Positions 32,323-43,547 are shown, counted from the first letter of the stretch. The stretch is 64,000 nucleotides of DNA from Galdieria sulphuraria (GCF_000341285.1 NW_005178431.1:38474-102473), one strand, 5' to 3'. Notes: generated from the sequence alone by a model not told the origin. A program made the numbers and translations.

Positions 32323-33506
32323 ATGGCAGGTGGTAAGAGACCAAGCAATTATGCCAGAAACAGTACTCGGAACCATAGTTCAAATAGTCAGTCAAATTTT
32401 TTCTCGCTATGGAGTGCACCGTTTGTAAACTTTGTTCCGCAGCAAAGTAGCCAGCCACCACACTCAGGATCCTCACGATATTCTACGGAAGATTTATTTT
32501 CTCAAGAAAGCACTAGGTCCTCTTCGCTTGGGCAAGGAAACTCCACAAGCTATTCTTCAGCTGAAGACAACGAAAGCAACGAGTCGCTAGGAAAGACTTT
32601 GGAGCAATTCGTTGAACAAGTAGCTGAGCGCAGTTGCCAACAAGCAGCTTCGAATTTCGAGTTGCAACTTCAACGGCTGCAAGAAAAGGTACGCCGTGCT
32701 CGCCAAGTTTTTATTTATCTTACAGTTGTTCTCAGATGCGATACTTGGAGAATACCGTTAGAACAGAAGAAGAATATAGAAATAAATTTTGGGAAACTCT
32801 GCAAGTGATAGACGCAAGACTAGACCGCCTGGAACAAGAAGTGAGAGCAGTTGTTTCTTCGGAACAGAATATTTGTCAAGATGACGTTAACTCGGAACAA
32901 GTGGAACAAGGACAACAAGGCAGAAGAAGGTCTGAAGTTGACGGCCTTTGCGACATGGAAAGGAGTAATAGCAAACTTTTGGTAGAACGTATCGAGAATT
33001 TAGAAGCACAACTGGGAATAAGGCTTTGTTTTAACACAGACAGGGCCAAACCAACTCATTCTAACGAGGTGTTAGAGCAACGGAAGGATGGGAAACAGGA
33101 TTTTCAGTCTAGTGTATCGAAGATGGATAAGACTGTGAAAAGAATTGATTCGAGAGTAGAGGAAGCCATGAAGAAGATGGAAGAAGCTTCTTTGATGCAA
33201 TCTAGTGCTCATGAAAGACTTGCGCAGAGAATAAAACAAATTGATGAACTCCAAACTTCAGTTAACGCTGTCAAGAAGCTGTTGGAGCATAATTTGCGTG
33301 TACAAAACGAAGCAGAGTCTATCGTGAAAGAACAAGCAAACATCATCATAAAACATGTTTGTGCAGCTATGCAGCAATATACAATGAAACGTATAAATGA
33401 ATACAATGCGTTCTTGGACTCAGTTTTGAGGAAATATTTGCCGAATTACCAATGCATTGAGTCAGAGAGTCCGGTGTCCAATGAGAAAACTTCTTTCGAT
33501 GCTTGA
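32323..33506 (+). CDS. Coiled-coil protein of unknown function
   Basis: Two exons, 32323-32688 and 32736-33506, give 378 residues. The first 85 residues are Ser/Asn/Gln-rich and disordered. From about residue 90 to 350 the protein is almost wholly heptad-like coiled coil (LEQFVEQVAER, FWETLQVIDARLDRLEQEV, SSVSKMDKTVKRIDSRVEEAMKKMEEA). No known domain is seen. The 47-base intron begins GTACGC, a non-consensus donor. Possible jobs are cytoskeletal or centrosome-like scaffolding, but nothing in the sequence decides this. Confidence 0.65.
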
Positions 33507-35069
33507 ATATATTACTCGAAATTTGTGTACAGGTTTGATGTGAACGCTCTTTTCATGACATATTATTGTAATTTTTCCTATTCTCCTCAATGGAGCTGTA
33601 AATTTAAAATAGAGCACAAAATCAGTTGGTCAAACACATCGGCAGTATGAAATGTGTCAAGTTGTTTGGACAAGATATCTAAATTTTTTTAAACATCCAA
33701 CTTTTAATTCTAGCTCGCGTGTCTGGGTTTTAGCCTTTTTTCTGTTAAATGTAATAATTATCGAAATGTCCAGGCTCAAACTACTTTCAAAAAGAGTTTA
33801 GTTCATGCCAAGTACTGTCTAGAATTTGAAGTTTAATATTTCTACAAAAAAAATAAAATTTTGGCCATATAGCGCAGGGTAGTCGGGGTAACAGTTCAAA
33901 GCAAACGACAGTCTTTTCTCAAATAAAATACCAATAAATAACACGCATACTTTCTCCCTTTAAAAATTTTTAAACAGTTAAAAAGCCAATAGATAAACAG
34001 AGAAAAGTAACAGGCATTCAAAAGATGTACTTAAAATTTACATTGACATTGGTCCACCATGAATTTATCTAAAATTTTTAACTTTTTTTCAGTATGCTGT
34101 TTAACTTAATTAAAACTCATGGGTCTTTTTGTTAATCTTGATGTTTTTGAAAAATAAAATTATATGTTGGTGAAAGGATAAAATTTAATCGTATTTTTCA
34201 ATCTGCTTTGGGCATTTTAAATTTGACCAGAAGTGACCTTGTCATCAGAAAAATGAACATATTGCCTTCTTGAGCACATAAATTAATTTCTCCGAATTAA
34301 TTTCCTTCTATTCAATAAGCAATGCTTTGGTGTCTTTCCACGATCAAATTTCTGAAAATTAACCCGTCTCGTCAGCTTTCTGTTGCATTCTGTGAATAAA
34401 ATTCGTATTATTGAAGCAACGAGATTGCTGTGTTGGCTCACTGCATCCTTTATTCTTTTCTAGGTCCTTAATTCTAAGCATTTTTCTTGCATTATTATAG
34501 AGGGAGCTAGGTGGATTTATGGTTTGCAAAATACTGCAATTCTTATTGAGTTCAGAAACCTTTAACAACAGGAATAGCAATAAAGGCAGTTGAGAGCAAA
34601 ACAAAATCGAACCATTAGCTCTGAAATTGTAATAACTTTTACCTTACCGAAGGGAGTTCTTTTTGTTTCTCGAAATAGGACTTGTGCAAAATGAATTTCT
34701 GTTTACAAGTGCTTTCTCCTTATAAGTTCTTATCGTTTTGAAATTCACCTTCCTGTATCAGAGAAACAGAATCTTGTGCAAAAATATGACGAGATGTGTT
34801 TTCATAATGTTAATATAAGAGAACAGCAGTGAAGTGAACCACTCCTTGCCTAGTCACTATCAGAATAACTCGTTGAATATTTCAAGGTATTATTTATCCA
34901 AAAATGAAACATATTATAGAGATACCAAAAACTGTTTACAGACAATCAAGGTTTATGATCGAACGAACGAATTATTCCCAGACAAGCACGTTGTTCCTGC
35001 TCATTTCGCAAACTTTCAGACCCATACACTTGCATACGGACAAAGAAGCTTCCGATCAAATAATAGGAC
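33507..35069. other. AT-rich, gene-poor gap
   Basis: The longest stretch without a supported gene, about 1.56 kb. It is visibly richer in A/T homopolymers than the flanks. A near-direct repeat of an AATTAATTTC word is at about 34280-34305. Short ORFs at 34359-34604 (minus) and 34834-35116 (plus) lack family features. A non-coding RNA cannot be excluded; no tRNA B box or snRNA-like core was spotted. Confidence 0.45.
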
Positions 35070-35460
35070 CTAACTTGAGTTACGCTAAAAGGAGTACTAT
35101 CATTTGCAGATTTTAAAAGCGAGTTACAACGTTCACTTACCGAACTTCTCTCTATTAAAGTCTTTGAAACAATTCCCATAGCATCTAAATAGCGATCCAT
35201 ACATTTCGCGAGACAAGTTTGTTCACTTGACGTTAAAGAAGAACCAGGTTTCGTAATGCACTTAAGGAAACATTTTTCTGAAATATTTTGAACCAACTCT
35301 TGAAAGACTTGTCTAAGCATCTCGTTCCTTACACGTTCTTCAACCTATTGACAAGTTTATAACTATCTACGATTGAAGCGAGTTTATGAGGTCTTACTTG
35401 ATTTCTTTCCTCGGGGGAAAGTTTTGATATGCGTTCGATAGTTTCTTTGTCCAGGTCCAT
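35070..35460 (-). CDS. TIM13: Small Tim chaperone, Tim13 type
   Basis: Three exons, 35460-35398, 35344-35141 and a tiny last exon 35084-35070 (four codons plus stop), give 93 residues. Twin CX3C motifs CFLKC and CLAKC, 15 residues apart, and the stretch KPGSSLTSSEQTCLAKCMDRYLDAM identify a Tim13-like subunit. With Tim8 it chaperones hydrophobic inner-membrane precursors across the mitochondrial intermembrane space; the four Cys form two disulfides set by Mia40. No presequence, as expected for Mia40 clients. If the last intron were not spliced the frame would run on for about 45 aberrant residues, so the GTAAGT..TTAG join is preferred. Confidence 0.93.
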
Positions 35461-35753
35461 TTAGTGTGAAAAACAGTTTCCCCACGTCGGTACTCTTAAT
35501 CTATCGAAATTTTCAAAGCTATTATTGGGCTTAGCCTCAAATACTTTGCAGGCTAAAAATTTTTTATTTCATAGAAGAAATGTGTTTATATGCTGGAAAG
35601 CTTCTAGCAGTTATTCATTGGCTACAATTCTAGTTATTCTCAACCCCTGGACATTTTCATGACAAGGAGAAGCTTCGAGAGCACAAGGAAGCATCATGTC
35701 TTGACACAAGGAAAAAACAAACAAATTTAATTCAACAAATATTATAGATGAAA
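35461..35753. other. Intergenic region between GH30 and TIM13
   Basis: Short flank holding the TIM13 promoter and the GH30 3' end. No feature is supported. Confidence 0.5.
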
Positions 35754-37238
35754 TTACTGAATAACTATAGAAGAAACCCCTGCGACTGGAAGATTGAGAG
35801 TGACCTTTCCATCTTCCACTAAAAACGTTCCGACTTTATCAAAGTACAACCCTTTCCAAGGAACACTGTACCATACTTGAGCTTCTTGGTATTTCAAATT
35901 GCTGAATGAAGACACATCAAAGGTAACGTTTCCGCAGTTCATAGTTACCAAAGTGAGAGTGTCATCACGAACAGCTGCTAAAGTTAAAGGATCGCTGGTT
36001 GAAACAAAAGTTGAACCAGGTTTTAGAAATCGAGTAAATTGTCCAAAAGTATAATATTTTGGAGTTGCATAGAATGTGTAATCACCCACGGTGTCTAAAT
36101 GTGCTTCCAATGGGCCCCATCCAGAGCCGGCCATATCAACACCTTGCCAATAACACCAAACTTCAGGTTCCAACTTTTGAATGTCTTTCATTATATGCCT
36201 TGCAGTAAGCAATCCTGAATTGTCTCCATTACCATACTCGGAAACCCATAATGGTTTTTTGACATCAAGCATTGCCTCATGAAGTTGAGCTCGTCGATTA
36301 CCAGCATAAGTATGGGTATTGACTTGGTGAAGGTCTCTAATGATGCCCATTTTGTTGTAAGCAAGGACAGTAAACAAAGTCTGATCAATAGAATAGTCAT
36401 CTGCCGCTGCAATTTTTGTGGGAATATTTGCTTCTTGTAGTTTTTTGTGCAAAATGGGGATTAGAATTTGTTGGGTATCCAATCCAATATGACATCCTTC
36501 TTGACGGTTGCCAAAGGTCCAATAGTCAGCCAACGGCTCATTGAACATTTCTAACGTAGAAAAAGTAACATTAAAATGTTCATAAAAATGTTTCACAACT
36601 GTAACCAAATAATCAACAAATTGGTCTTTGTAATTAATATTGAAATTTGGATAACCCTTTGGGCCTCCTGTGGTAGAGCCGCTATAAGTCATCCAATAAG
36701 GAGGAGAATAAGCCATGGCCTCTTGAATTGCAACTCCACGTTGTATTGCTGCTGTAAGGAACCATCGCTGTGACTCATCTGCTGACCAATCATAGACACC
36801 TGGTACAGGCTCATAGCCTGGAAGTCTTTCTCTTTCATTCATGAAGAAGAATTTTGGATTCTCTCCTCCTGGGATTTCATAGCGTACTACATTTAAGCCA
36901 AGGCCATTCTCCTTATCAAATAGCAAATCGGCTATTTGGTTCCTAACAGATTCAGGTGCTCTTCCCATAACAAAGGCAAACCAAGCCAGATTGATACCAA
37001 AGCCATGAAACTTTTGTTGTTTGGCTGTTGCGTCAATCATCACCGTTTCTTGAACGGCACAATGACACTTGTGGTTGCAATCGTTGATAGTATCATTTGA
37101 AGAACACTTCGATAAGCAAGGATCCAAAGTTAGACTGTCATTGCCTACATAAGGTCCTGGATTCAATTTGTAAGCATTGACAGCAACAAATAAATATATT
37201 AGGAAAAGTATAATAAAGGAAGAGTTATAAAAAGCCAT
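35754..37238 (-). CDS. Secreted glycoside hydrolase family 30-like enzyme
   Basis: Intronless, 494 residues, ATG at 37238. A classic signal peptide (SSFIILFLIYLFVAVNA) opens the protein, followed by a Cys-rich segment (about residues 40-62) that may form disulfides. The catalytic barrel begins at FHGFGINLAWFA, typical of clan GH-A family 30 enzymes such as endo-beta-1,6-galactanase. The acid/base Glu is in MFNEPLADYW (about residue 235) and the nucleophile Glu in WVSEYGNGDN (about residue 333). A beta-sandwich C-terminal region completes the usual GH30 layout. Likely extracellular or cell-wall hydrolysis of a beta-linked polysaccharide; exact substrate unknown. Absence of introns plus a bacterial/fungal-type family suggests acquisition by gene transfer, not proven here. 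Confidence 0.85.
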   Translation of the reverse strand: MAFYNSSFIILFLIYLFVAVNAYKLNPGPYVGNDSLTLDPCLSKCSSNDTINDCNHKCHCAVQETVMIDATAKQQKFHGFGINLAWFAFVMGRAPESVRNQIADLLFDKENGLGLNVVRYEIPGGENPKFFFMNERERLPGYEPVPGVYDWSADESQRWFLTAAIQRGVAIQEAMAYSPPYWMTYSGSTTGGPKGYPNFNINYKDQFVDYLVTVVKHFYEHFNVTFSTLEMFNEPLADYWTFGNRQEGCHIGLDTQQILIPILHKKLQEANIPTKIAAADDYSIDQTLFTVLAYNKMGIIRDLHQVNTHTYAGNRRAQLHEAMLDVKKPLWVSEYGNGDNSGLLTARHIMKDIQKLEPEVWCYWQGVDMAGSGWGPLEAHLDTVGDYTFYATPKYYTFGQFTRFLKPGSTFVSTSDPLTLAAVRDDTLTLVTMNCGNVTFDVSSFSNLKYQEAQVWYSVPWKGLYFDKVGTFLVEDGKVTLNLPVAGVSSIVIQ

Positions 37239-37582
37239 GCTAAAATTGCAAAAAGTGGCCAGTAGTGTCTATGCGTCTTTTAAAATGCTCCGCTTTGAAA
37301 ATGTCCTTAATGCACCATACGAACATTTGGGATATAACCTCAGCGCTCCATATCCCACTCTTTAAAATTCCACTGTATTGCCGTTTGGAAGGGAATGTCC
37401 CTGTTATTGTCCTGATGACGAGATGGAAAGCAATGTGTTGGAATTAGATTTGCAACTTGAGAGCTATTTGAATCGGTATATTCAGTCCTCAAAATATTGA
37501 GAAACATTGTCAGGCAACTTGTTCAAGTAAACAACGCATCCATGTTCAAGAAGTGTACTATTACTTTATTTAAAATTTTGAA
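37239..37582. other. Divergent intergenic region
   Basis: 344 bases between GH30 (minus) and the next plus-strand gene. A 60-codon ORF inside has no features. Confidence 0.5.
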
Positions 37583-39784
37583 ATGTCGTCATTTACATGT
37601 TTTTCGGTGCCACATCGTTCAGGAACTTTAGAAGCTCCAAGTAATTTGAATAAAAGTCCCTTGAAAACAAAGGTTTACGAAAAGTTGAGTCAAGTGCTTT
37701 CTAGTGTTCGGGAACCGTGTCATGGCTTTTCAAGTTTCTCCTCTTGGAACGGCTACTGGTTGAACCTTCGACAAAAGCCGTTGCATGTTTCCAAAGAATT
37801 TGTACAAAACCTTGTATCACAGTTGAAAGAAGGACCCAAATCCGAGTGTTTTGTTCAGTTGCTTGTTCAGATTGTTGCCCAACGATGCTTTACGGACATC
37901 AACAAAGGAGTAACGTTGCTACAAGTGATTCTGGAAAGAGAAGTTTTCAAAGATTACATTCAAATAGTGAACTTTTTCTATAATATTAACGTATATTGTC
38001 ATTTTTTATGGTTCCTAGCTAGCTTTGAATCAGAAGGCTTCCATAAAAGTTCTTCCTTACCCTGGTCCACCTTGTTTGAATGGTTGGAGGAGAGCGTGTT
38101 TCGCTCCACTTCCTTTGGAGGTGTTCAAGGAGAGCAAGAACAGAAACAAGAACATTCAACTACCGATTTTCAAATAGTTCTGGAGGAAATATTTGCAATA
38201 TTTTGTTCGTTTTCTAAAGTGAGATTTGAAAAGTCTGATCTTCTAATAGATAGGGAAGCAGCCTTGCGATGTGTTTTAACCTTTATCATTGACCCAAATG
38301 GCAACATGAGACGTGAACTTGTAAGAAAAATGGAAATCTTTGTTTGGTTGGAATGCGTTAAATGCTCTGTATATCTTTCAACCGATTTGGAAGCCCTTAC
38401 ATGTTTTATTTTATGCATACGGTTGTCCGAAGAGATGGAACCTGAGTTTGTTAGAGATTATCTATCGATGGATTTTAAGATTGATGTGTCACAGGTCGAA
38501 TCAATTGGAGGTGAACGCACCATCATAGAATTGTTTACTTTGGTACATTCTTTCAAAGCTCGTCGCTTGCTATTTTCTATTATTTTGCATATTTTATCAA
38601 ATAGGCTTAGTCTGTCATCAAAAGGATCATCTCTATATCAAGTCGGAATGAAGAATATTCCTCAAAGCCTGCAAGAATTTGTTTTTGTCTTGCAGAGCCG
38701 ATTGGCAGCTGAAGCATTCCCTTATGTATTTAGAAGATGTCCGCGCAACTTTGCATTTGATGTGCTCCGACATGTCTTTATTGATTCCATATTGTTCGAT
38801 GATGAATCTCCTGAAGCAAAAGAGAAAGTAGACAAACCTTTTGTTGTAGAGTTCTTCTTAGAGTTGGAACGGACAGCAATAGAATATCAAGGAGTTCATG
38901 TGACTCCAGATGACGAGAGTATTGCCGAAGTAGAAAACGAGTTTTGGGTCACTAATCCCGTTCCATCAGCTATTGCAGTGCCCTTTGAAATGCCTTATGA
39001 AATAATACAAAGACTGCTTCTATCTTCTTCCCCTTGGGATGCAAGGTTTGGAGAACGACACCTTGCTGATGTAATAGCCTATTCTTTGAATGCTGGACGT
39101 GATCCTACCGCAACAGTCATTCTATATAAAAGTTGGTTATCAAAGGCAAATCATCGAGAGATGCAACAGTTATTAGATTCGTTGGCGCATATTTTTCAGC
39201 ATCTCTTTATTTTGTTCCGGGAAATGGGAAAAGAGTCGAAACTAAGTCGTTGTATGAACCTGTCGCTGGATTGGTTTGTGATTTTGGGGAATTGTTGTGC
39301 TGAAACCAGTGGTATTGTTTCATCCATACTCAATTTCTTTGATTCTTTTCTGGACTTGTTAGTTGACTGGCGGCAGCTAAGTCGAAACGATATTGGCATT
39401 TTCAAAAGTTGCGATAGTGTTGCTGAACTTGTATGTCTCGGGCATGTAACTTTGCGTCCAGATTGTATCTCATCACTTTCTTTAAAGTCCTTGTCTCCCT
39501 TTGCACAACTACTACAAAGTATTTCACAAAACATTCATTTAAGAGGTGAGGTGCAGAAAGCTACTCATCGTCATGTAGAATGGAAGATGTGGAAGCTTGT
39601 AAGGCTAAGTTTACTGTTATTGCTACATCTGAGAGGAATGCCGATTGAAGGTTATTTGCAGGACTCGGATCCAATCATTCGGAAGATGTCAAGCTTTATA
39701 CTTACCGAATTTCCCAATTCTGTGCTTTTGGAGCGTTCTCCTTCTCAATTGATAGAGCTGATATCCCAAACCACAGAAAGTTGA
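37583..39784 (+). CDS. Large helical protein of unknown function
   Basis: Intronless, 733 residues, ATG at 37583. The sequence is dominated by long amphipathic helices, like HEAT or armadillo-type solenoids, but I could not fit a repeat consensus. A middle acidic loop (about residues 410-460) separates two helical halves. There is no signal peptide, membrane span or coiled coil. The divergent partner is the GH30 gene. It may be a scaffold subunit of a nuclear or trafficking complex that diverges quickly; that is speculation from fold style only. Confidence 0.6.
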   Translation: MSSFTCFSVPHRSGTLEAPSNLNKSPLKTKVYEKLSQVLSSVREPCHGFSSFSSWNGYWLNLRQKPLHVSKEFVQNLVSQLKEGPKSECFVQLLVQIVAQRCFTDINKGVTLLQVILEREVFKDYIQIVNFFYNINVYCHFLWFLASFESEGFHKSSSLPWSTLFEWLEESVFRSTSFGGVQGEQEQKQEHSTTDFQIVLEEIFAIFCSFSKVRFEKSDLLIDREAALRCVLTFIIDPNGNMRRELVRKMEIFVWLECVKCSVYLSTDLEALTCFILCIRLSEEMEPEFVRDYLSMDFKIDVSQVESIGGERTIIELFTLVHSFKARRLLFSIILHILSNRLSLSSKGSSLYQVGMKNIPQSLQEFVFVLQSRLAAEAFPYVFRRCPRNFAFDVLRHVFIDSILFDDESPEAKEKVDKPFVVEFFLELERTAIEYQGVHVTPDDESIAEVENEFWVTNPVPSAIAVPFEMPYEIIQRLLLSSSPWDARFGERHLADVIAYSLNAGRDPTATVILYKSWLSKANHREMQQLLDSLAHIFQHLFILFREMGKESKLSRCMNLSLDWFVILGNCCAETSGIVSSILNFFDSFLDLLVDWRQLSRNDIGIFKSCDSVAELVCLGHVTLRPDCISSLSLKSLSPFAQLLQSISQNIHLRGEVQKATHRHVEWKMWKLVRLSLLLLLHLRGMPIEGYLQDSDPIIRKMSSFILTEFPNSVLLERSPSQLIELISQTTES

Positions 39785-39933
39785 TATTTAAGGAAGCGAT
39801 ATAATAAAAGTGGATAGTCTTTTAAAGTATGTTGCAATCATCATCATGGTTGTTAAAAGTCGTGCAGAAAACCGTATATTGAAATGTGTGGGTTGTTTGA
39901 TTTAGATTTATTTTAAGAAAATGACATTATGGG

Positions 39934-41850
39934 TTAGCTGTGTTCTGAGGTTGGCCAGATCTCATCATCTGTTTCAGTATTGTCGTTGTTTCTTGTTGCA
40001 TCAATTCCATCGACACTATAAGCTAGTCTTGGTGTATTTGTATTGACTTCATTGGACAACTGATTATCACTCGTTGGATGATTGGCTTTGGCAGCTTTCT
40101 TTTTTGGATACATTTTCCAAAAAACAATGGCAGCTATAGCAGTGATCAAGGCGAAACCAAAAACAGACATTACTACAATAATCACCAGTATGGTAGTTGA
40201 CAAACTGCTTGGATGGTATGGTACCGTCTCTAAGGTTTGTTCAAAAGTCTCAAGCTCACCGCTACCTACTTTCAATAGAGTAATTTTACGAACATTTGAC
40301 AATTGCTGTAAAGTTTCTAAAGGAGCACGTTTTAGGGCATCTATTGCAGTATCCGTTTGTCGAAGGTCCACTAGTGCGGCATATATAGCATTTGTTTCTT
40401 CTTCTCTAGCTATTGCCGCTGCTTTGATAACAACCAGTTCTATCTCTTGCGTGAGTATTCCAGCATTGGACAACAACTGAGCCAGAAATGATTTAAAGAT
40501 GAGATTCATTTCAATGGTGAAATTGAAGGGAAGTAGTTGATTCAGTCGGAAAGCAGTGTAGATATATTCATGTTGACTACCTCCCGAACTCAAGACGTTG
40601 ACTTGAGCAGGAGCGTTGGGATTTGGTGAAAACCCGAGGCTCCAAATGTCTCCCAGAACCCCACCATCATCGACCGAAGAAACGCCTGCCGTTATCCATA
40701 TATCACCCCATTCGAATCCCGGAGAAGAACCTTTCAAAGCTACTGCTTGATGAAAAGCTCTAGGAACAGGTGCACCCAGAGATGAATTCTTCACTTGGTT
40801 CTTTTTCCATGAGCATATGCGTTCTGAATGAGTACAGTTTTCTAAATCCAAGCTCCACAGATCATTGAGAAAAGTCAACGTTTTAATAGAACAGTTACTC
40901 GATTGTTTTGGGTCTTCGCATGTTCTCCCTCCAAAGAGATAAACTTTTGATCCTCTTAAAGTAGTAGTATGACCGTCTCTTGGAAGAGGTTGAACTCCAG
41001 AGAGTTTTAGCTGTTTCCATAAACCTGTTTGAACGTTGAACCGCCATAGATCGTTGTAAAAGTTTATGATGGGTTCCGGTTGAACTGATTGGTTTAGGCG
41101 TATGACTGAACCTCCAAAATAGTATATATATCCTTGATATTCGAAAGCTGTGGCAAAGGCACGTGGTTCTGGGGCCTCTGGAGGCTGAGCATAGCAATTT
41201 TGGGATGAAGACGCCAAGAAAAATGTCTTATCCAAGACACTGTATCCAAAGACACACGAGGAATATTTAGCCAGCTGTCCTTGTTCTCGAATGTTGGTCT
41301 GTCCTCCTATAAGGTAAACAATTTGCGCGTTTGGATCGACTGTTGAAGCCATTCCTTGGATCGGAGGAACACCTGGAAATGCATCAAATAGCTTGACATT
41401 GTTATAGGCCGCACTTTGTTTTATGACAACATTTTCATCAGAAAAGAGAGCTGGAAATTGTTTTGAGTTCAATACGTGCAAGTCGTTTACAAGAACAAAA
41501 CTCTGATTGATGCCTCCAAATGTGATATATACTCCTTCAGTTCCGGTTCCAGCTGCAAATGCTCTGCCTGGAATAAGTGCAGGCTCAGTTGCCATTGTTT
41601 TGAGTTGAAGCGTTTGCGTATTTACTTGTATTATTCCATTTAGTATCACACCATCTCCTTGTTTACCTCCATAAATGAAAACTTTAGCAGGTTCCGTTTT
41701 ATTGGTAAAGACAAACGTTTGATGGCCATATCGAGGTTCCATCAGACTGTGTGCTGAAATAAAGTTCCATTGCAATGTCTCTGCACAAGTTTGTATAGTG
41801 CATCCTAATATGCAGCTAACAATAAGAAGGTGAGTATAAATATCTAACAT
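39934..41850 (-). CDS. Kelch-repeat single-pass membrane protein
   Basis: The frame is open to 41970, but the start that fits best is the ATG at 41850, because it gives a clean signal peptide (MLDIYTHLLIVSCILGC). The protein is then 638 residues. At least five kelch blades are seen, with the Gly-Gly and spaced Tyr/Trp marks: FIYGGKQGDG, YITFGGINQS, VYLIGGQTN, IYYFGGSVIR and VYLFGGRTC. A membrane span (ILVIIVVMSVFGFALITAIAAIVFW) lies about 85 residues from the C-terminus, followed by a short Lys-rich then acidic tail. Topology: propeller outside or in the lumen, short cytosolic tail. It could be a surface adhesion or sensing protein; no partner is evident. Confidence 0.85.
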   Translation of the reverse strand: MLDIYTHLLIVSCILGCTIQTCAETLQWNFISAHSLMEPRYGHQTFVFTNKTEPAKVFIYGGKQGDGVILNGIIQVNTQTLQLKTMATEPALIPGRAFAAGTGTEGVYITFGGINQSFVLVNDLHVLNSKQFPALFSDENVVIKQSAAYNNVKLFDAFPGVPPIQGMASTVDPNAQIVYLIGGQTNIREQGQLAKYSSCVFGYSVLDKTFFLASSSQNCYAQPPEAPEPRAFATAFEYQGYIYYFGGSVIRLNQSVQPEPIINFYNDLWRFNVQTGLWKQLKLSGVQPLPRDGHTTTLRGSKVYLFGGRTCEDPKQSSNCSIKTLTFLNDLWSLDLENCTHSERICSWKKNQVKNSSLGAPVPRAFHQAVALKGSSPGFEWGDIWITAGVSSVDDGGVLGDIWSLGFSPNPNAPAQVNVLSSGGSQHEYIYTAFRLNQLLPFNFTIEMNLIFKSFLAQLLSNAGILTQEIELVVIKAAAIAREEETNAIYAALVDLRQTDTAIDALKRAPLETLQQLSNVRKITLLKVGSGELETFEQTLETVPYHPSSLSTTILVIIVVMSVFGFALITAIAAIVFWKMYPKKKAAKANHPTSDNQLSNEVNTNTPRLAYSVDGIDATRNNDNTETDDEIWPTSEHS

Positions 41851-42105
41851 GGCAGTCAAGGGATGTATATGACCTAAAAGATACCAGGAAGATCCACAAA
41901 TGCACAAGTGGAAAATGGCCATTTGGATGATTTTGTTGAAGGAAATGGCGCCAGGGATGCATTTTTCCAAAGTTCGAGATGGAGCCGAAACAGTTTTAAT
42001 GAAAATTTTCTGTCAAAGTAGTTTTATCTTTTGTAACATTGAAAGAGCAGAATGGCCTAATAATCAATTCTGGAAGGAGAAATAGAATTTCTATCGGACA
42101 ATTCA
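41851..42105. other. Divergent intergenic region
   Basis: Between the kelch gene and the GRHPR-type gene. If the kelch protein begins at an upstream ATG the region shrinks by about 70 bases. Confidence 0.45.
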
Positions 42106-43547
42106 ATGAGGCAGTCCAAGTTGTTGTTTCAATCGACCTGCAGTTTTTTGAACAAGCAGAAAATATTGAAGCAAACCAAAAAGAATTATTTTCTTCACCA
42201 CTCAGCGTTTTACTGTCAAAAAACAGCCGACGGACCCAAGGTGCTGGTGACAAGAAAACTGATAGATCCTGCTCTACAGAAGATCAGGGAGGCGTTTCCT
42301 ACCGTGCAACTCGATGTTTGGCCCGAGGAGCAAACTCCAATACCGAGAACTGTTTTATTGGAAAAGGTATGCTTTCAAATTGTAAGAGAGCACTCAATAA
42401 GAAAGACCAGGTTTCTTCTGGACTGGACGGCCTCATTTGTATGCTTTCGGACAAAGTCGATAGTGAATTGCTAAAATGCTGTCCTAAGAATAAGCTGAGA
42501 GTGGTTTCTACTATGAGTGTTGGGTTCAATCATATTGATTTAGAAACTTGTAAACGACATAAAATCAAGGTCGGCAATACTCCCGACGTTTTGACGGAAA
42601 CTACTGCAGGTGTCAAGAAATTTGCAAGTATTTTTATTGATCTCTCAATTGGTCTTAGATTTGGTTTTGGGATTGACACTAGCAACCTGTAGACGCTTTC
42701 GAGAGGCTATCAGCTCTGTAGAGGTATTTGTAATATACTGGAGTGACGGACAGTCAACATAACTTTGAATTTTCAGCAAGGTAAATGGGGTAGTTGGTCA
42801 CCTTATTGGCTTTGTGGAGTGGATGTGCATCACTCAAAGGTTGGTATTGTTGGCTTTGGACGCATCGGTCAAGCAGTTGCCCGACGTTTTTTGGGCTTTG
42901 ACTGTCAAATTTTATGTAAGTTTGTTTGCTTCCTGTTGTTACTGTTTCTAAGACTCCACAAGACAACAGCAGGACGGAAAAGGCTGCAGGAAAGAAAATG
43001 GGTGCATCTTTTGTAGACTTGGATACTTTATTACGAGGTATTAAAGTTACTTAGACAATTGATCAGGTTAATATATATAAATGTAGAGAGTGACATTGTC
43101 ATACCACAATGTCTACTTTCTGAAGAGACAAGAAACATGTTCCATTTGGAGGCTTTTAAAAAAATGAAACCTACGGCCATATTTATCAATGCCTCACGTG
43201 GTGAAGTTGTTGATCAAGAGGCACTGTATCAGGTTTAATGTGAAGCTCAGTACTGAAATGCGCAGTTCTCATTTTTTTGTTTTAGGCTTTGAAGCAAGGG
43301 ATCATCCGAGGTGCCGGTCTGGATGTTTGTGTACCGGAACCACTTCCTCCTTCTCATCCTCTTTTATCTCTTCCGAATTGTACAATTTTGCCTCATATAG
43401 GAAGTGCTTCAACAAGTACCCGAGAGAAAATGTCTTATATGTGTGTTGAAGTATGTTTTCAATAATTTCAATTGGCTCTTTTCATTGAAGCTTTCTTAGA
43501 ATTTGATTGCTGGATTAGAAAATCAATCGTTGCCTTATGCTGTGTGA
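42106..43547 (+). CDS. GRHPR: Glyoxylate/hydroxypyruvate reductase (GRHPR type), targeted
   Basis: Eight exons (42106-42366, 42411-42609, 42659-42723, 42777-42915, 42963-43037, 43087-43232, 43286-43450, 43500-43547) give 365 residues with every phase consistent. A D-2-hydroxyacid dehydrogenase that reduces glyoxylate or hydroxypyruvate with NAD(P)H. The Rossmann nucleotide motif is [16 protein letters not shown]. The catalytic Arg lies in [16 protein letters not shown], the Glu in the [19 protein letters not shown] block and the His in PHIGSA. GRHPR rather than PGDH is favoured by [13 protein letters not shown] and the short C-terminus. The first 40 residues are basic, suggesting plastid or mitochondrial import, fitting a photorespiratory role. 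The next gene starts only 62 bases further on. Confidence 0.93.

Noticed and set aside
40082-40480. 132-codon plus-strand ORF antisense to the kelch gene
   Set aside because: Complement of the kelch membrane span and tail; apparent Ala/Ser-rich composition is a strand effect.
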